64,000 nucleotides of DNA from contig VZTI01000930.1 of the NCBI GenBank assembly GCA_013397865.1, positions 314,437 through 378,436 on the forward strand, given 5' to 3'. Shown here one piece after another: positions 12,413-26,367 of the stretch (position 1 is its first letter; each line of letters starts with the position of its first letter). The position numbers and the translations under genes were made by a program. The notes beneath the pieces were generated by a model, which did no database searches, was not told the origin of the DNA, and saw only the letters and a list, made by a program, of their open reading frames with translations. The stretch comes from Struthidea cinerea (lineage: Eukaryota > Chordata > Aves > Passeriformes > Corcoracidae).

Positions 12413-15400
12413 TTTATTTTAATAAAATACAGAGCTGTTCAGCCAGTTGGTGGAGAATCTACTATAAGATAAATGTCATATATTTTGCAAAATAAAAAGG
12501 CAGTTAAATTTTAACAGTTATTTCTGAGCTTTTTTTTCTGGTTTTAGAGATACTCTTTTCCACAACAGAGGCAATTTGTAACTTTAAGACTTCAGTTTCT
12601 GCAAGTCAGGAAATACTGTTGAATAAATTACAAATACAGGTGTGACTAATTTATTTTTTAAATTGATGAAGGGCTGCCTAATTCTGGAGTGGATAACTTC
12701 AGTGTCAGGGATTAAGGAAGTCCATAAGGGGGGCAACAAATACCTGGCTAAGGAGGATATTTGGAAGGTTGGTGACAATTGAGATCTTACATATCGGAAA
12801 TAGGTCTCAGTTTCCTAAATGAGAACGAGAGTGCATCACCGCCTCCGTCTTTCCGTAGGAAAAAGCTGTGCATTAAAGGCCACAAATGGAGGAAGCACCT
12901 TTGCCATATGAAGGGAGATTGTCATAATAGTAAATGCCATTATTTCTAAATAATCAAAGTATTTGTACTGTATGCAAGCAGACTTTTGAGGAATCTTGCA
13001 CAGATTGTGGGTGCCAACCAACTCGAATATTTCCTCTCTTTTCACTGTGATTGAAAGCCAGAAGCGATTGTCATCCAAATATGTCAACACCTGGTGTTTG
13101 ATTTCCTAGTGTCAAACTACTGGGTCAAATTTAGGTCACTGTGTTTGGTAGCCCTTGCCAGTAGGTTGCAAAAAATGCCTTTTTCAAAACTGATACAGCC
13201 TCTCTTATCTATGAACCTGGTACCTGAGAGTTGGAGAAGCTCCTTTTGCAGCTTCATGCTTATGGGAGGCCTGAAATGCTGATGAACGTTTTGGTGGGGC
13301 AATGTAGCTTCCACCTCCTTTGGTTGCTGCCACACTTCTGACCTCCCAGGAAGCCTGACAAAAGTCAAAGCAACCGCGCATTGCATCAGCCTGCTCTGTT
13401 CCACTGTGTCAGCATTCCGTCTGTGTGATGCCTGTGTCAGGCCATGCTGCTGTCTCCTCCCAGGGATTACATGATGATGAAATACACGTGGTGTGTCCAG
13501 CTCGTGGGAGAGAACATGAGGGAGGTGTCACTCTGTTCCTCATAAGCATTCATTATGAGTTTCCACTACTGGCCACAGTGGGATTACATGACTCTTGGCT
13601 GGATGGACTTTTAGTCTGGTCTGGTAGTTCTTGTGCTTCTAATGTGTAGGAAGCCAAAGAGCTCACTTGAGACTCTGGCTGCAGCCAGGCTTTTAAAGCC
13701 TCAGCGTTTGCCTTCGTAGATCAAACCCGCAAGGTCCTGAAAAAGCAGCAGGACGCTTGCTGGCAAATCTAATAATATCTTTCAGAAAACTGTGTCCAAC
13801 ATGCCAATTGCTATAAATATGCTGTAAATATGAGGTTCCAACTCCTCTGTCCTTTTCTTTTGGTTTTTCAAATGTCACTGTTGCTCATGAAGAGAATGAA
13901 AATGAATGAAAACACAATGAAACAAATTGCAGTTCTAGAGGAACACACTCATCTGGGACCAGCAGGCTTGAATTTTCAAAATAGAAATACAGAGGAATGA
14001 TCCCTTATGAAAAAAATATGTAAAAATAATACCATTGCTTTAGTATTTTCTGTTTTGTGTGAGGGGTTGGATTTTTTTAATTTTTTTTTTTTTTTATAAT
14101 GTAGAAATGCCCAAATCTCATGTTTTGTTCAGTGTTTAAATGCAGTTGACAGTTTATGCCTGGCCCAGTTCATAGAAAACTCATGCATCAATAATGTGGG
14201 ATTTTCATGCACTTGGAAGAATGCATTCTATGCGCTTCCAACAGAAAGCAGCCTCTTTAGTATGTACAATATGTTCATTAAATACCTTTCCCTGTTTATA
14301 CAAGTGCTCATGTCTCCATTATTCATTCAAGCAGAAACTAATACAAAATGTGGTACATCTGCTGCAGCACGTAAAAGTAACTAAAGAAAAGAAAAAGAAA
14401 AGACTTTTACTTAGGAGGAGGTAATTCTGCTCACTTAAGAGGAATTCTGCTGCATGTTTTTTTTCCATAGTTGGAATGTCATCTAATTTCTGATGGATAT
14501 CAGGTGACATTAGAGTCCTACATTTGTTTTAAAAACAGGGGGAGGAGTATTTTCTCTAACCCAAAGCTGAAAATTTTTGTGTTAATGCATTGGTGATGCT
14601 TTCAGTGGGCGGGGTGGCTGGAACTGCAGGGGCTCGCTGGGGCTTGGTGCTGTACTCTTAGTAAGGCACTTGGCAGTGTTTTCTGTTGAACCAGTCCAAT
14701 GCAGGTAGTGTTTATTTTATACTTGCAAAAAAGAACAGTTTTGAGAATTAAAACTGACCAAGGCATTTGCCTAGATTCAAATGTTTGCTCCGTATCGTGC
14801 AACGATGGCCGCTCCCTGTCACAAGACATCTGCTTGCTGGGCTCTCAGCCACTCTCCATCTCTCCTATTTCCTTCAAAACCACTAAGAAAGTGATTTCTT
14901 TTATTAGTGTTGAATGAGAGAATAATACCAAGCCTCCAGTTTTCATGAAATGGAAATGTTTTCTGGCCCTTCCTGTTATTTCAATATTGGTTATCACCAC
15001 TGAGAAAAGTTTCCCTAATACATTGTCCACCCAGATATGCTTTTTATTAAAGTAGTGACAGCTGGTTTCATACTCACAGAAACACGGGAATATAATTTTG
15101 CAGATACTCTTTTAAGGTTTGAGAGTGAGGACTTTGATCTTTCTGCACACTTAGAAAGATGGCTGCATTTCAGAGGAATACTTCTCCATCCTGGTTTTAC
15201 GAGGTAGCAACTTGGTCTCTGTGTGCTGGAATGATCTGAGAAGATCTGAGTGATTTGGAAATTGACGCTGACTCCTTGATACTGGGGAAAGTGTTATAAT
15301 TCCCAGGGAGTTAATTTGTGAGGGCACTGGATACCAAAGGATGCAGGGATCTTGTACAACTAGGTGTATGTCCAGCCTCTCACCAAAAGGCCCCTGTGCT

Positions 15401-18400
15401 TGTTAAAGATCATTTGCTGCAGGTATAGGACGGTGTAAGAGCTGTCTTGCTGGAGCAGTTCTTTGTGTTAACCCATGCTGCAGCAATTTCTAGAGGCATT
15501 TAGATAAACCAGTAAAGTCTTGCTTTAAATCTTTGAGCCATGATTTATTCTTTTCTTTTTGGGGGATATAATTAGGTAAATCGGGAAACTCATTGTGTTA
15601 ATGCAGCTTTAAAATAACACTCCTCTTTGCCATTCCATTATGTATATATGCTGTCAACAGTTTATTTTTTTTTAATGGCAGTTTCTGAAAAGTTTGGAAG
15701 TGTTCTAAATGCTGATACTTTAATGGAGACTGTAGATGAAATATAATCCTCATCTATTCATAACCAGTCAAAAATAAACAATTTTTTCAAGCCATTAGAG
15801 CATACAGAGGAAAAGTTCATGAACCAATCATTTGGGGCTTTTGGCAGACCATACGGAACTTTTCTAACAGCTATTTATAAGGTCCTAATGTGTTTATTTT
15901 CACAATAAATCTGACTTACTGCTGAATGTGTTGGTTTCATAGTAAAATAAACACTGAAGATTACAAACATATCCTTTTGTGAAGTCTTCTGAAAGTCCAA
16001 GGCTTAATTTAATAAATGTGATATTCTCTATATTGGCTGGGAAATGAGTGCCAACTGAGGGAAAAAAAAGGAAGGAAAAAAAGAACAGCCCAAACTCTTG
16101 CTTTAAATTACAAAATCAATTGTCATCAAGTTTACATTATAGCTGAGCCATTTGACATGTAAAAAGTACTAATAATGGATGGATAGATATAAGAACTAAG
16201 AAGGAGCAAAAGAGGCAAGAGTTGTACCTCAGTGCTGTTGTTGAAGAGCTGTGTGGAAAAATACTGTCTATTTCTAAATACACAAACTTAATTTACAGAT
16301 TGTTTAAATTTGCTTAGTTTAATTCTGTAAATTAGTAACAAAGTTACATGTAGTTAGGCTGCTTTAAAGTGCTCTGAAAGTATTTGTATTGTGGCTTTTA
16401 CTGGTTTAATTAGAAGAATTTAAGTCATCGTGCTGTAAATCAAAGTATTTGTGCAGTTTCTCCAACATTTTGCCCCTTGCCAGTACCTGAGGTGAGCATC
16501 TTACTCTACTAAAGTTAGTGGCTCTGTTACCCATGTTGTTGAGTCATATTTCAGCTGAAATGTATAGTAAAATTATTAAATCTTCAGAAAAGAATAATCA
16601 GTCATAAAAGAAGCTTTCTTTTCTTACAATGTGTCTTCAGAAACCCTGCCTGATGTGTATGTGAATGTCCTCATGAGGCATATAATTCCTAATTCTTTTA
16701 GTGAATCTTACTAAGCTCTTGACCTCAGTGATGTGTTCCAGTAATGAGACTGTAGGTTAATTGCATATTGTGTTAGAGTACTTCCTCCTGTCAGCTTTTA
16801 AATGTATTGCTTTTGTACTTCATTAGATATTCCCATGTTCTTGTAAGATTAAAATGTATCACTACCAAACCATCAAGTAGACTTTTGTGTTGGTTTCATT
16901 ATTTGTTTGTTGCTAAATTAATTATATCTTTTCTTCATGGTAAAGTCCCTTCAGACTTCAACCAAATGCTTTAGGTTCCACATAATGCAAAGGTGCTTTA
17001 TATAAGTTTTATTGTGCTTCTTGTATGTCCAGTTGCAAGGGTGGGAATTGAACTTGGCTATGATTTGGTGTAATGCTGAGCATCCAGTGTCAGACCGCTT
17101 TATATAACATAGCATTGTTTCAATATATCATTTATTTTCAAAAGAACTTGAATCATGGCCATAGAATGTGCTTTATGTGCACGCTTTGTTCTCAGATACA
17201 AGCCTGCAGGATCTCAAACAATTAAAAAGAAGTTGTCATTCCAGTTGCTGAAACGCTAGTGCTTTGGGGATAGTTTGGGAACAGCTCCAAGGGACATGCT
17301 TGGGAGGGTGGACCTGGATAGCAGATTGTTTTTAAGAAAACATCCTTCTTCTGAGTGATCTTATGTAGAAGAAGAAAGAGACCATTGAAATCCATTAAAA
17401 ATGCTTTGTATTTTTTGAAATGGTTTTTAAAGCTTAGAAAAAAGTGGACCAGCTGGACTAAGGATCTTAATACACTGCACAGTAGTTATCTGTTTTCTGG
17501 GTGACACTGCGGACATTTATAAATACCAGAAATGTTGGCCTATGCCAGGTTTTGGGTTGTTGAGTTTTTCTTTTGGTGGGGATTTTTCAGCAATTGGACA
17601 GCCTTTTTCTGTTACTCAGAAAGCTGCAGGTTTCTGATATTTCCATCCGGAATTACTGTCTTGTATAGCTTTTATGAATATTTTGTCTTCTCAGTGAATT
17701 ATTTAAGCTGTGTTGGATCAGTTCAAAAGAAAAAAAAAGGTTATAACAATAAACATGGTCGTCACATTCCCCATTTTTCTGAAAGTAATTAAGACTCTAC
17801 TGGCATGAGTTCACACTGTGGTAGCCTATAAATCTTGTGCAGATCCTTAACACTGGTGTCACGTATACATTAGTTAAGTCAGAATGAACAGATTAGTCAG
17901 GAAGGAGGTTTTTGGTATAATCAGTATCATGAAGAGACACTGCCCAGAGAAATGCTCACAGTTTATAGAATTAGCTTAAAATGAACTCCAACATCAGAGC
18001 AATCATGTTTTATTTAAGTTTTGTTTCAACTTCAACTTTGTATTTCTGTTGTGTTTGAAATAGTTGTAAGACAAGAATTTCTTTGACTTCATTCTGGTCT
18101 CTCAGAGGTCAGTGACAAAACTTGGATGAATTTTATTCTGATCTCTTTAGCGCAGGGAACATAACATCTGTGGCTGATCCTGCAAATGATTGTATATGGG
18201 TAAGCTTATGACCTGTCATTCTATATGTATCCAGAATAGGAAAAAATGTGTTTGCACAGCACAAAAGAGCGCCAGCCTTGACTGGGGCCCTCTGGAATTC
18301 TCTGTAAGATGAATATAAAACATTTTCTTGTGTTTTTGTTGTTCCTAGAAACAAGTCATTCAGCCAAAAATATACAAAAGTACAAGAATACTTCTAGTTC

Positions 18401-21126
18401 AAATCTTACTGATGCAACCCTGGATATCAGCGTCTGTAATTTATTTAACATATAAATGGCCAGATTTATCAGCTCAGTGGAATGTTGCAGTACTTGGTCA
18501 TGGCTAGTGGTTCTAGAATCCTGTGGTTCTACATAGTTAACATCTACAAGACTGTACTACCCCAGCTTGTTAGTGAATCAAGAGTAACAACTTACTCCAA
18601 ATGTTGACCAAATTTCTAGGTTAATTGCAGTATTATAAATTCTGAAAAACTCCAACATTGAAGATACAATTAAATTACAAAAGTGGCAAATTAATCACAG
18701 ATAGAAATGTTCAAATTCTAATATCTTGCCATGAAGCAGTTCAAATCCTCTACTGAAATGGGTACACAGTTCAGCATGCAGTCTCTCAGAATCTATTAGT
18801 ATATGAAAATTGCTTCTTTGAATTACCTAATTCTCTTTTGTTCTCTGCACTTGTAGGTACTGTGTCAGGGAATAATTTTAATTGACGCCACCTCTATAAT
18901 GTGGCTTTGCATCGCTCACACATACATTGCATAGAGTCAAAGGCAGAGTGACTATATTTAGCTCAACTCTACACGAGAGGAGCCTTCATTAAAACAAAAC
19001 AAAAAAAGCCCCTACCTGTCAGCTGTCAACATTTCCAACACTCATTTTTTAATAGCAGCATTCACCAACCCAACACTTAAAAGCAATAAAATGAATAGTT
19101 AAATACACAATAAATTTTCTATTTCATACCTAAAAAACAAGTGTGTTGTCATCATCAGTTATGGAGAAATAGATACATGATTGCAACTAAAACTGCTAAA
19201 TTTGCCTGATGCTGATGGGTTTTGCTGGATTTTTAACTTGCAGATTTTGACTTTATCTGCAAAATATTTTTGAAGCCCGCATAAAAAAATTCCATTATCA
19301 CTTTCATTGTTGACTGTTCATGTTTTGATAAATAATTTACATTTCAATTTCTTGAAAACCGTTTAGTATATTCTAAGTTATCAGGAGATTGTCAATATAA
19401 TATTAAAATAATATGGAGCTTGTATTTGAGGCTATTGCTATTAACACACATTTATAAATCTACTTTTTTAAAATTTTCAGGATATGTGGGGAATGGTTTT
19501 TTTGAGGCTTGCAGTTAGAGAGGGAGATAAGCTCCTCATTTTGTGGTCCTGTTTGTGCAATAATAGATATCTGCATATGCTTTTTTTTAGTATGCTGACA
19601 ATTTCAAAATCAAGATATTTTTAACATACTTTTCTTGAGCTGAAAAACTTATTTTCGAAGTAAGTGAAAGAGTCTTAACTGCTCTCTAGTCTTTTGATTA
19701 TCGTATGAGTTCTATTTTTCTTGAGTTTAGGATGATTGAAATAATTTGTAATGTTTATCTTATTTTATACACTATTTGGCAGGAATGTGTTGCTGTAGTT
19801 TCACAAAGTCAAAATCAGCCTCTTACCTTCTCTCCCTCGTGCTCGAACGTGCTCAAAACAGAGACAAGCGAGTGATGAAATTCAGGCCTATGTGCTTGCC
19901 TTAATATACATATTTTCAAATCAAAAGACTTCTGAAAAAATTTCACAGCAACATTGTTTTCTTTTTAGAACAGTCCTCTTGTTAATGAGTCTATGTCCAA
20001 ACAATGGCAGCATTTCTTCTCTTTGTGTTTTTAATTACATTGCTTAGGTAAGAGCATAGTTACTTCAGCATTGTGTTTGATTTTCACACAGTTCTTTGTA
20101 ACTGACTTTTTAAAAACAAATTATCTTTATTTTCTGGATGTGAAAAATACTATATATTAATGGATGAGCATGTAATCTGTGTGAAAAATGTTTTGTTAAA
20201 TCATTAACACTAGGTTGTTTGTCTGTTGAATCAACGACCTTTTGATGGCAACAGAGATTTCACTGTAATAGTTTTTATATTCTTCTTTTCCCATTAGGAC
20301 AAGGAGCACCAGTTTTACAGCAGCCTCTCTTTCACTTTGATATGAATAGATAAATTGTCAAAGCTGCCAACAAGAATGCTTCCTACTACAGGGTATGTTG
20401 TAAGCAACACTGCATACAGCGTTCTTGCTAGTAAACACAAACTGGTGCAGCTTCGTTCTCATCCTTCAGTTGAATTTAATGAGCTGAACACTGATGAGAT
20501 TTTTGAGAATTGGGTTAGTGTGTGCTGAGTGGAAGACAGATACGGGATGACATTTTTTCTGAGTTGCCCTTTCCCACCACTTATCAGCAGAGGGGAAGGG
20601 ATAAGAGTGAAATATGTGCACAGTGTATATTGTTCCAGAGGAAAACGCTGTTCTTCAGAATTAACCCTTTTAAAAATGCCCTAGATTGTAAAGGAAATGC
20701 AAAATTGTATTTAGCCTCATGTTCCATGTCTTTTTGAAATTATAAATTGGTTTTCGAAGTATTGCCTGCAGTATTTCTCATGGGTATTGCACTGTGCCAT
20801 TACTTCAGAAATTGGAGTTGCAATCCCAAACACATACCTTAGCTCTCTATGTTGGAAGGGAGCAAAGTGTCACATTAATTATGCTCTCTGCTCTGCTTTC
20901 CCACTGCTGTCTTCTTTGGGTTTTGCTTGCTGGATTGAAGAGAAAGTTGATTCTTGTCTTGGCCTATTTCAGAGCCATCTGAAATGCTAAAAGCAAACTA
21001 AACCCCAGCCAAATGGGTGGTAAATAATACATACAGCCCTTAAACAGAAAATTTAGCAGCTTGCTAGCTGAGGAAGTTGCTAAGGCTCCCATCAGCAACC
21101 AGATATAGTAGCCTTAGTGCTTCTAA

Positions 21127-21160
21127 ATCTGTTCTACACACTGTCCTGTGTAGAACAGAT
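21127..21160. repeat. Perfect inverted repeat, 14-bp arms, 6-base loop
   Basis: The arms atctgttctacaca (21127-21140) and tgtgtagaacagat (21147-21160) are exact reverse complements separated by ctgtcc. It could form a cruciform or an RNA hairpin. It is too short for a typical microRNA precursor, and it is not followed by a T-run typical of a Pol III end. Confidence 0.85.
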
Positions 21161-24100
21161 ACTTAGCTTTCAAAATGTAATTCTCAGCTATTCTTTGGAG
21201 GCCTAAGCTCTTTATACAGTGAACAGGGAGAATTAGGTCTGTAAGAAGAGAATCCCAACCAGCCATCATGGCTGAGGGACTGAACAGGCATTGAGCGTTT
21301 CAGAAGTGCTGAAGCTTGACACGTTTTTTTCCTGGGACTGGGATTTGCAACCTAATACTTCTACTGAAGCCATTCCTCTTTATGGGCATAACTGACTCCA
21401 TATTTTATTTGAAATGTGGTCATAAAAGAAAGTATTTGTGCTTTCTGTACTGGCCTGCTGGCTGGAGTTTCTGCTCTGGAAGAGAAGGACTCAGGTTCAG
21501 CCTCTTCAGCCTGAGCACATCACACATTCACTGCCTCTGTGGGAAAGGCCTTAACCAGGATGTAGATCTTGTTGAAGTGGAGCTGTGCCAATATGTATTT
21601 GAGTGTTCAAGATTTATGGGGCCAGAAAGAAAAAACAGAAGCGGACAAGTGCTGAGGGTGTTTCTTCAACGAGGAGATAATGGGTTTTGCTGTAAACAAT
21701 TGTATGATAAAATGCAAAAATACTGTTTTAGGGAACAGAGACCCTTGCCAGTTTCTTTAGCTCCTGTGTATTTCACATGTGGTTATCCATCCCTTCTGGG
21801 TGAGGATGGTACCAAAACAGTGTCTTTCATTTCTCCAGCTGTAATTGGTTCTTGTAGGAATGAGGGATGGCAATATACCACTGTTCTCTTGGATGCTGGG
21901 CTGTGCTTCACTTTCGTGGCTTTGCTGACGGCATCCTCTTAGCCTGTGTGGCCCTGCAGAGAGCCATGGTGTCAGCCGGTCTTGCCTGTGAGTCCCAGAA
22001 GGGCTTTTGTGTGTCACCAAGCTCTGAGGTGTTGGGCATGCCCAGCACCCTTTCTGCAATTCGGGAAATTGAAAAGTGAAGGCTGAAGTAGCTGCAGCCA
22101 TTCGGACACGTAGGAGGTGAAGTGGGGGCTGTGAATTGCACTCTGGGACTTGGTACCAATGCTCCACTCAAGTTTTACTTTAGTTGGTCTAAGTGCTTTT
22201 TTGGACCCAGGCCAACACTTTCCCTGCTGTGCTCCGGGTGACCAGTGTATATTGTCATGGCTCTGCTAGGAATTAAGTAGTTTCTGAGTTTGATATGCTT
22301 TGAGTACTTGAAAGCGTTGAAAATTATTTCTGTCATTCGGGTCAATTGATTTGAAGAAGAGGTAATCCAGTCCTGCTTTTTGTTTCAGAAATGTTTGTGT
22401 GCCAGTTTGTGAATGATTTACATGATTTGACCAGCTGTGGCCCAGCATTCTTTACTGATACTGCTTGTATAAATATAACAAGTATTTTATGTCTCAATAT
22501 TGACTAAATGAAAATGACCTAGAAAAGGAAGAATCTCCAAATAACATGTGCATTATTTATGGAGCTCTATGCCAACTGTTGCTTATGTGTTGGGGTGAGT
22601 TATTGTAATAGTCCTCAGGAAAAGGATGAATTCAAAATTTCAAAATAGAAATTAAACTCAAAATAGAAAAGTCAGAGTGACTGCTCCCCAGCAAGCCAGT
22701 TTCACGTCAGGCCATCTGTTAGGGAGATTTGCAGTCATCTTTTAATGAAAAGGTTGGATTCTGCTAGTGCACAAATAGTTATAGTGAACTTTAATTCACA
22801 CTTACCTAGAATTGAAATCAGCATCACAGAGTTGTTGCTCAGCTTAGAAGGTTTGAGATCACTTGAAAGAAATGACAACTTAGAAAGGAAATGTCACTTT
22901 GAAACACCATTGTTTCCCCAATAATAAATGTCTGCTAAAGGGAGAAATATTTTAGTGGTTTTGAATAAAAAGGAAACGTGGCAGGGTCAAGGGTCAGGTT
23001 TAATTTTCTTGACAATTGAAATAGCCCTGAGGAGAGATGCTTTTGCAGAAGAGCAGTTGAGAGGCTTATGTACCACGACACAAACTGCAAACTGAGTGGT
23101 GAATATTGTTTCAAATACAAGAACGTAGTTTTGTTATTAAATCAAAAGAGAGTAATAAAAGCTACAGTGCTCTGTAATTTTTCCATTGATGGATGTTGTT
23201 CTGTTGGCCATCCTGTCTGAGACTTTGAAAGAATAAGTGTAGCTCTACTGATGTTTGGTATTATAAACATTAGTTTATGAAGGACTAGTGAGGCCTCATC
23301 TGCACAAGTTTCCTTCATGGACAGATGCAGGAGACTTTTGGAATACAAGATCTAATTTGACTTGATCAGTACTTACTGTTTACATATTATTTATTATTAT
23401 TATACAAAATTATTAAAATTGTATGTATTATGTAATTTAAATACTTTGAAGAGTTCTCTGTGCCATCGCATTTTGCAATGGCAATCATCTTTGCGCTCCT
23501 TATGTCTCATATAATCAAGATATTTTTGCCTTTATAGACATGATACAGTGTATTATGACTTTAACAGTAATATATATTTATTTTTATGTATCACATTATT
23601 TATCCTAGTGTCTAAGAATTTTGTAAGACTATACAAAAATCAAGATAATTACATTTTTTAGTAAGAATGAAGTTTGCAAGTGATGGTCATAAATCATAAT
23701 TCAATAATTCATTTTACTGGACAAAAATACTAAGAAGCTGTTTTTATTTTTGTTTGAAAACATTTGGATCCCAGTCTAGTGCTGTGAAGTGTTTCATGAG
23801 TAGGTTCTGGATCCATCACCTTTTAAAGGGGCAAAACATTGTGTATTTCTTTTCAGGTGTGAAAGATTAAAGTGTTTCGAAATGGGAGGAATGAATATAA
23901 GACACGTATTTTTGTTAAATGTAATTTCAGGGAAATTGTTTAGTGGAAATACATCTTCAGAATTATTACAGTTGTTGCATGAACAGAAAACAGTCAGAAC
24001 ATGACAAAAGCCAGGAATTTCTTCTTGAAATTGAGAGGGTAGGAATGTAAGCAAAGAGAGTGAAATGCAGAGAAAATGACTAGTGGTTAAAAGTGAGAGA

Positions 24101-26355
24101 ATTGATTAGAAACAGAGTGAAAGAAAGTTTTATTAGACAACCGCAGGCTGGAATGAAAGGTTATAATTTACAGATCACTTTTGCTGTCAATTTAGAATTA
24201 AAAGCATCTTTCCTATTGTTAGTGCAAAGCACTTGTACAATTAAATAAAATGCCAGTTCCTCAGGGTCAACTGTAGCTGCATTCCTGACCCAGGGTAGTC
24301 TAATAGTCTGCTGGTTTAGATACATTTGATGTAAGAGTTGTTATTCCAAGGAATTATTGTTTTTCTATACCTTTTAAAATGCAGATGTATAGAACACTTG
24401 GCAGTGTTTCTTAGGAGTTTTGCTTGAACTCTTGTTGTTAAGTCATAGTTTCCCTGCAGAATAAATTTTTACTTTACAAAACAGTTGATTAGACACCAAA
24501 ACTGTTCTTGCCTTAGCACAGTAATTAAGAGTTTTATCAGGGCATTGTATATTAGAAAAAATATAAAAGATGTTCTATATGCATAAGTAAATATTAATAG
24601 TCATAAATGACAGGAATATAAAATAAACTCACTTGTAAAGTTAGTTTATAGAGCTGTTTAAATCATGAATGATTCCTTTTTCCTGGGATTTTTTTTTTTA
24701 TGTGACATAGTTTAGCTGTATTTCAGCATATCACTTAATTGAATTTATGAATATCTAGGCTTCTGTTTCCCGTTAGGACCACAAATAGTTCTCTTACTCT
24801 GATGTGCAGTCAGCCAAGGTCAGCCCACTACAATGATATATTCATCTGACATTTTTTATAGTGATGTCATTAAGATAACACATGATTTGTGTCAGATGCT
24901 GTCATCCTTTAAGAAGATGTAGCAAGTGCAGATTTATAAATACACGTGTTAAAGTAGCCACCACAAAGTCTCTTTGAGGACTGACACCAGATTCTTGCTC
25001 AATAACGTAGCTCTCCCAGAGCTCCAACAGCACTGGGAGGTGTTAACAGGGGGCAGCTTTTCTGTGCCCTGCATGCCTGAAGGAGGGTTTGATGAGTAAA
25101 CTGAATTATTTGTGGGAGAGAATAGCTGGATCCCAGGCCTGACCCAGGAAAACTGTGGAAATAATGCCCTGTTTCTGAGGGCCTGAGGGAGAGGCAATGT
25201 GATCAAAGTAGGAGAAGAGATGCCATGGAATAAGGTATGAGTAAATAAGCTGGGAAGAGGAGTTCTATTACTCTGTGTGGTGAGAAGGATTGATAAGGAA
25301 GGGATGCCTAGCTGAACAAAACGCACCAACAGCTTTCAACAATAATTGTCTCCTACAATAACATACTGCTTCTTTCCCTGCATCCTTTTTTTGTGTTTCC
25401 TTTCCTGTTTCCTTCATTTTTTGGTATTCTTTCAGGGTGTGAAGACCTGTGGGTGTTCCTGTGGCCCCAGCTATTATTGTGTGTTACTATGTCTATGTTG
25501 ATTTTTGTTAGGGTTTTCAAGCATCTTTACGCATCCTAAGGCTGAATAACAGACTTTCATGGAAGCAAAAGAAAATGTATTTAAAAACTTATAATTTTGC
25601 CCGAAACACTAGTGACGAAACAAAGCGTGAAAATCATTGCAAAACAACGTTTGAAGTGGGACCAACAGAGACAGATTAAGTATGTGCCAACTTCTTATTC
25701 TTTATAATGGAATATATTTTGGCTTGAAATTAATATTGGCAGTTCTGAGATAGAAACAGTAAGACTTTTTAGTTTCTTTAATACTTTTTACTTGAAAATC
25801 TCAACATACACGTTGTATAGAATATAAAATATATGGCAATGCGTTTAAAGAATGGGTGGAAATTAGACATTCACATAGAACCTCTGGTCTTATTTTTAAG
25901 CCTCGTAGTTTGCTCTATCATTCATCTGTATTTTACATGAAATTTTAGCAAAAAGTATTTTAAAATTTCTGACATTTACCTGCAGGAAGGTGCAAATGTA
26001 TAAACTGTGCACTAAAAATACTCAAGTTCTGCAGAGGGCTCACATTAACCCTCATTTCTGCAGAAGACAGTTCTGCATGCCTTCTCATTAGCACACATGG
26101 TTGGTTTTTGAAAAACTAAAATTTGTCTGAGTTATTACCAAAGACCCAGTTCATATAAAACAGGGCCTTCTGGGGAAGGATTCTCAGACCAGTCTTCCAG
26201 CAGGATTTAATTCCTCTGAGCTAAACTGCTTATAGGCGATTCTCCTCTGTTATCCTTAAACTACTTACTCACACTTTAAATTGACAGGATTTCTATGCAA
26301 TTAATGTTGCCTCTAACACTGGCTGAATTAAATGTTCAAATGGTCTATATTTGTT

Positions 26356-26367
26356 CCCCCCCCCCCC
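26356..26367. repeat. C12 homopolymer
   Basis: Twelve consecutive C in an AT-rich stretch; length errors in assembly are likely here. Confidence 0.9.

Noticed and set aside
21316..21942. 208-codon open frame as a protein-coding gene
   Set aside because: No ATG start, no recognisable domain, no splice or polyadenylation context that supports it; kept only as an observation.
24949..25329. 126-codon minus-strand open frame
   Set aside because: GTG-like or non-ATG context, no recognisable domain; the composition suggests a chance frame in a GC-richer patch.
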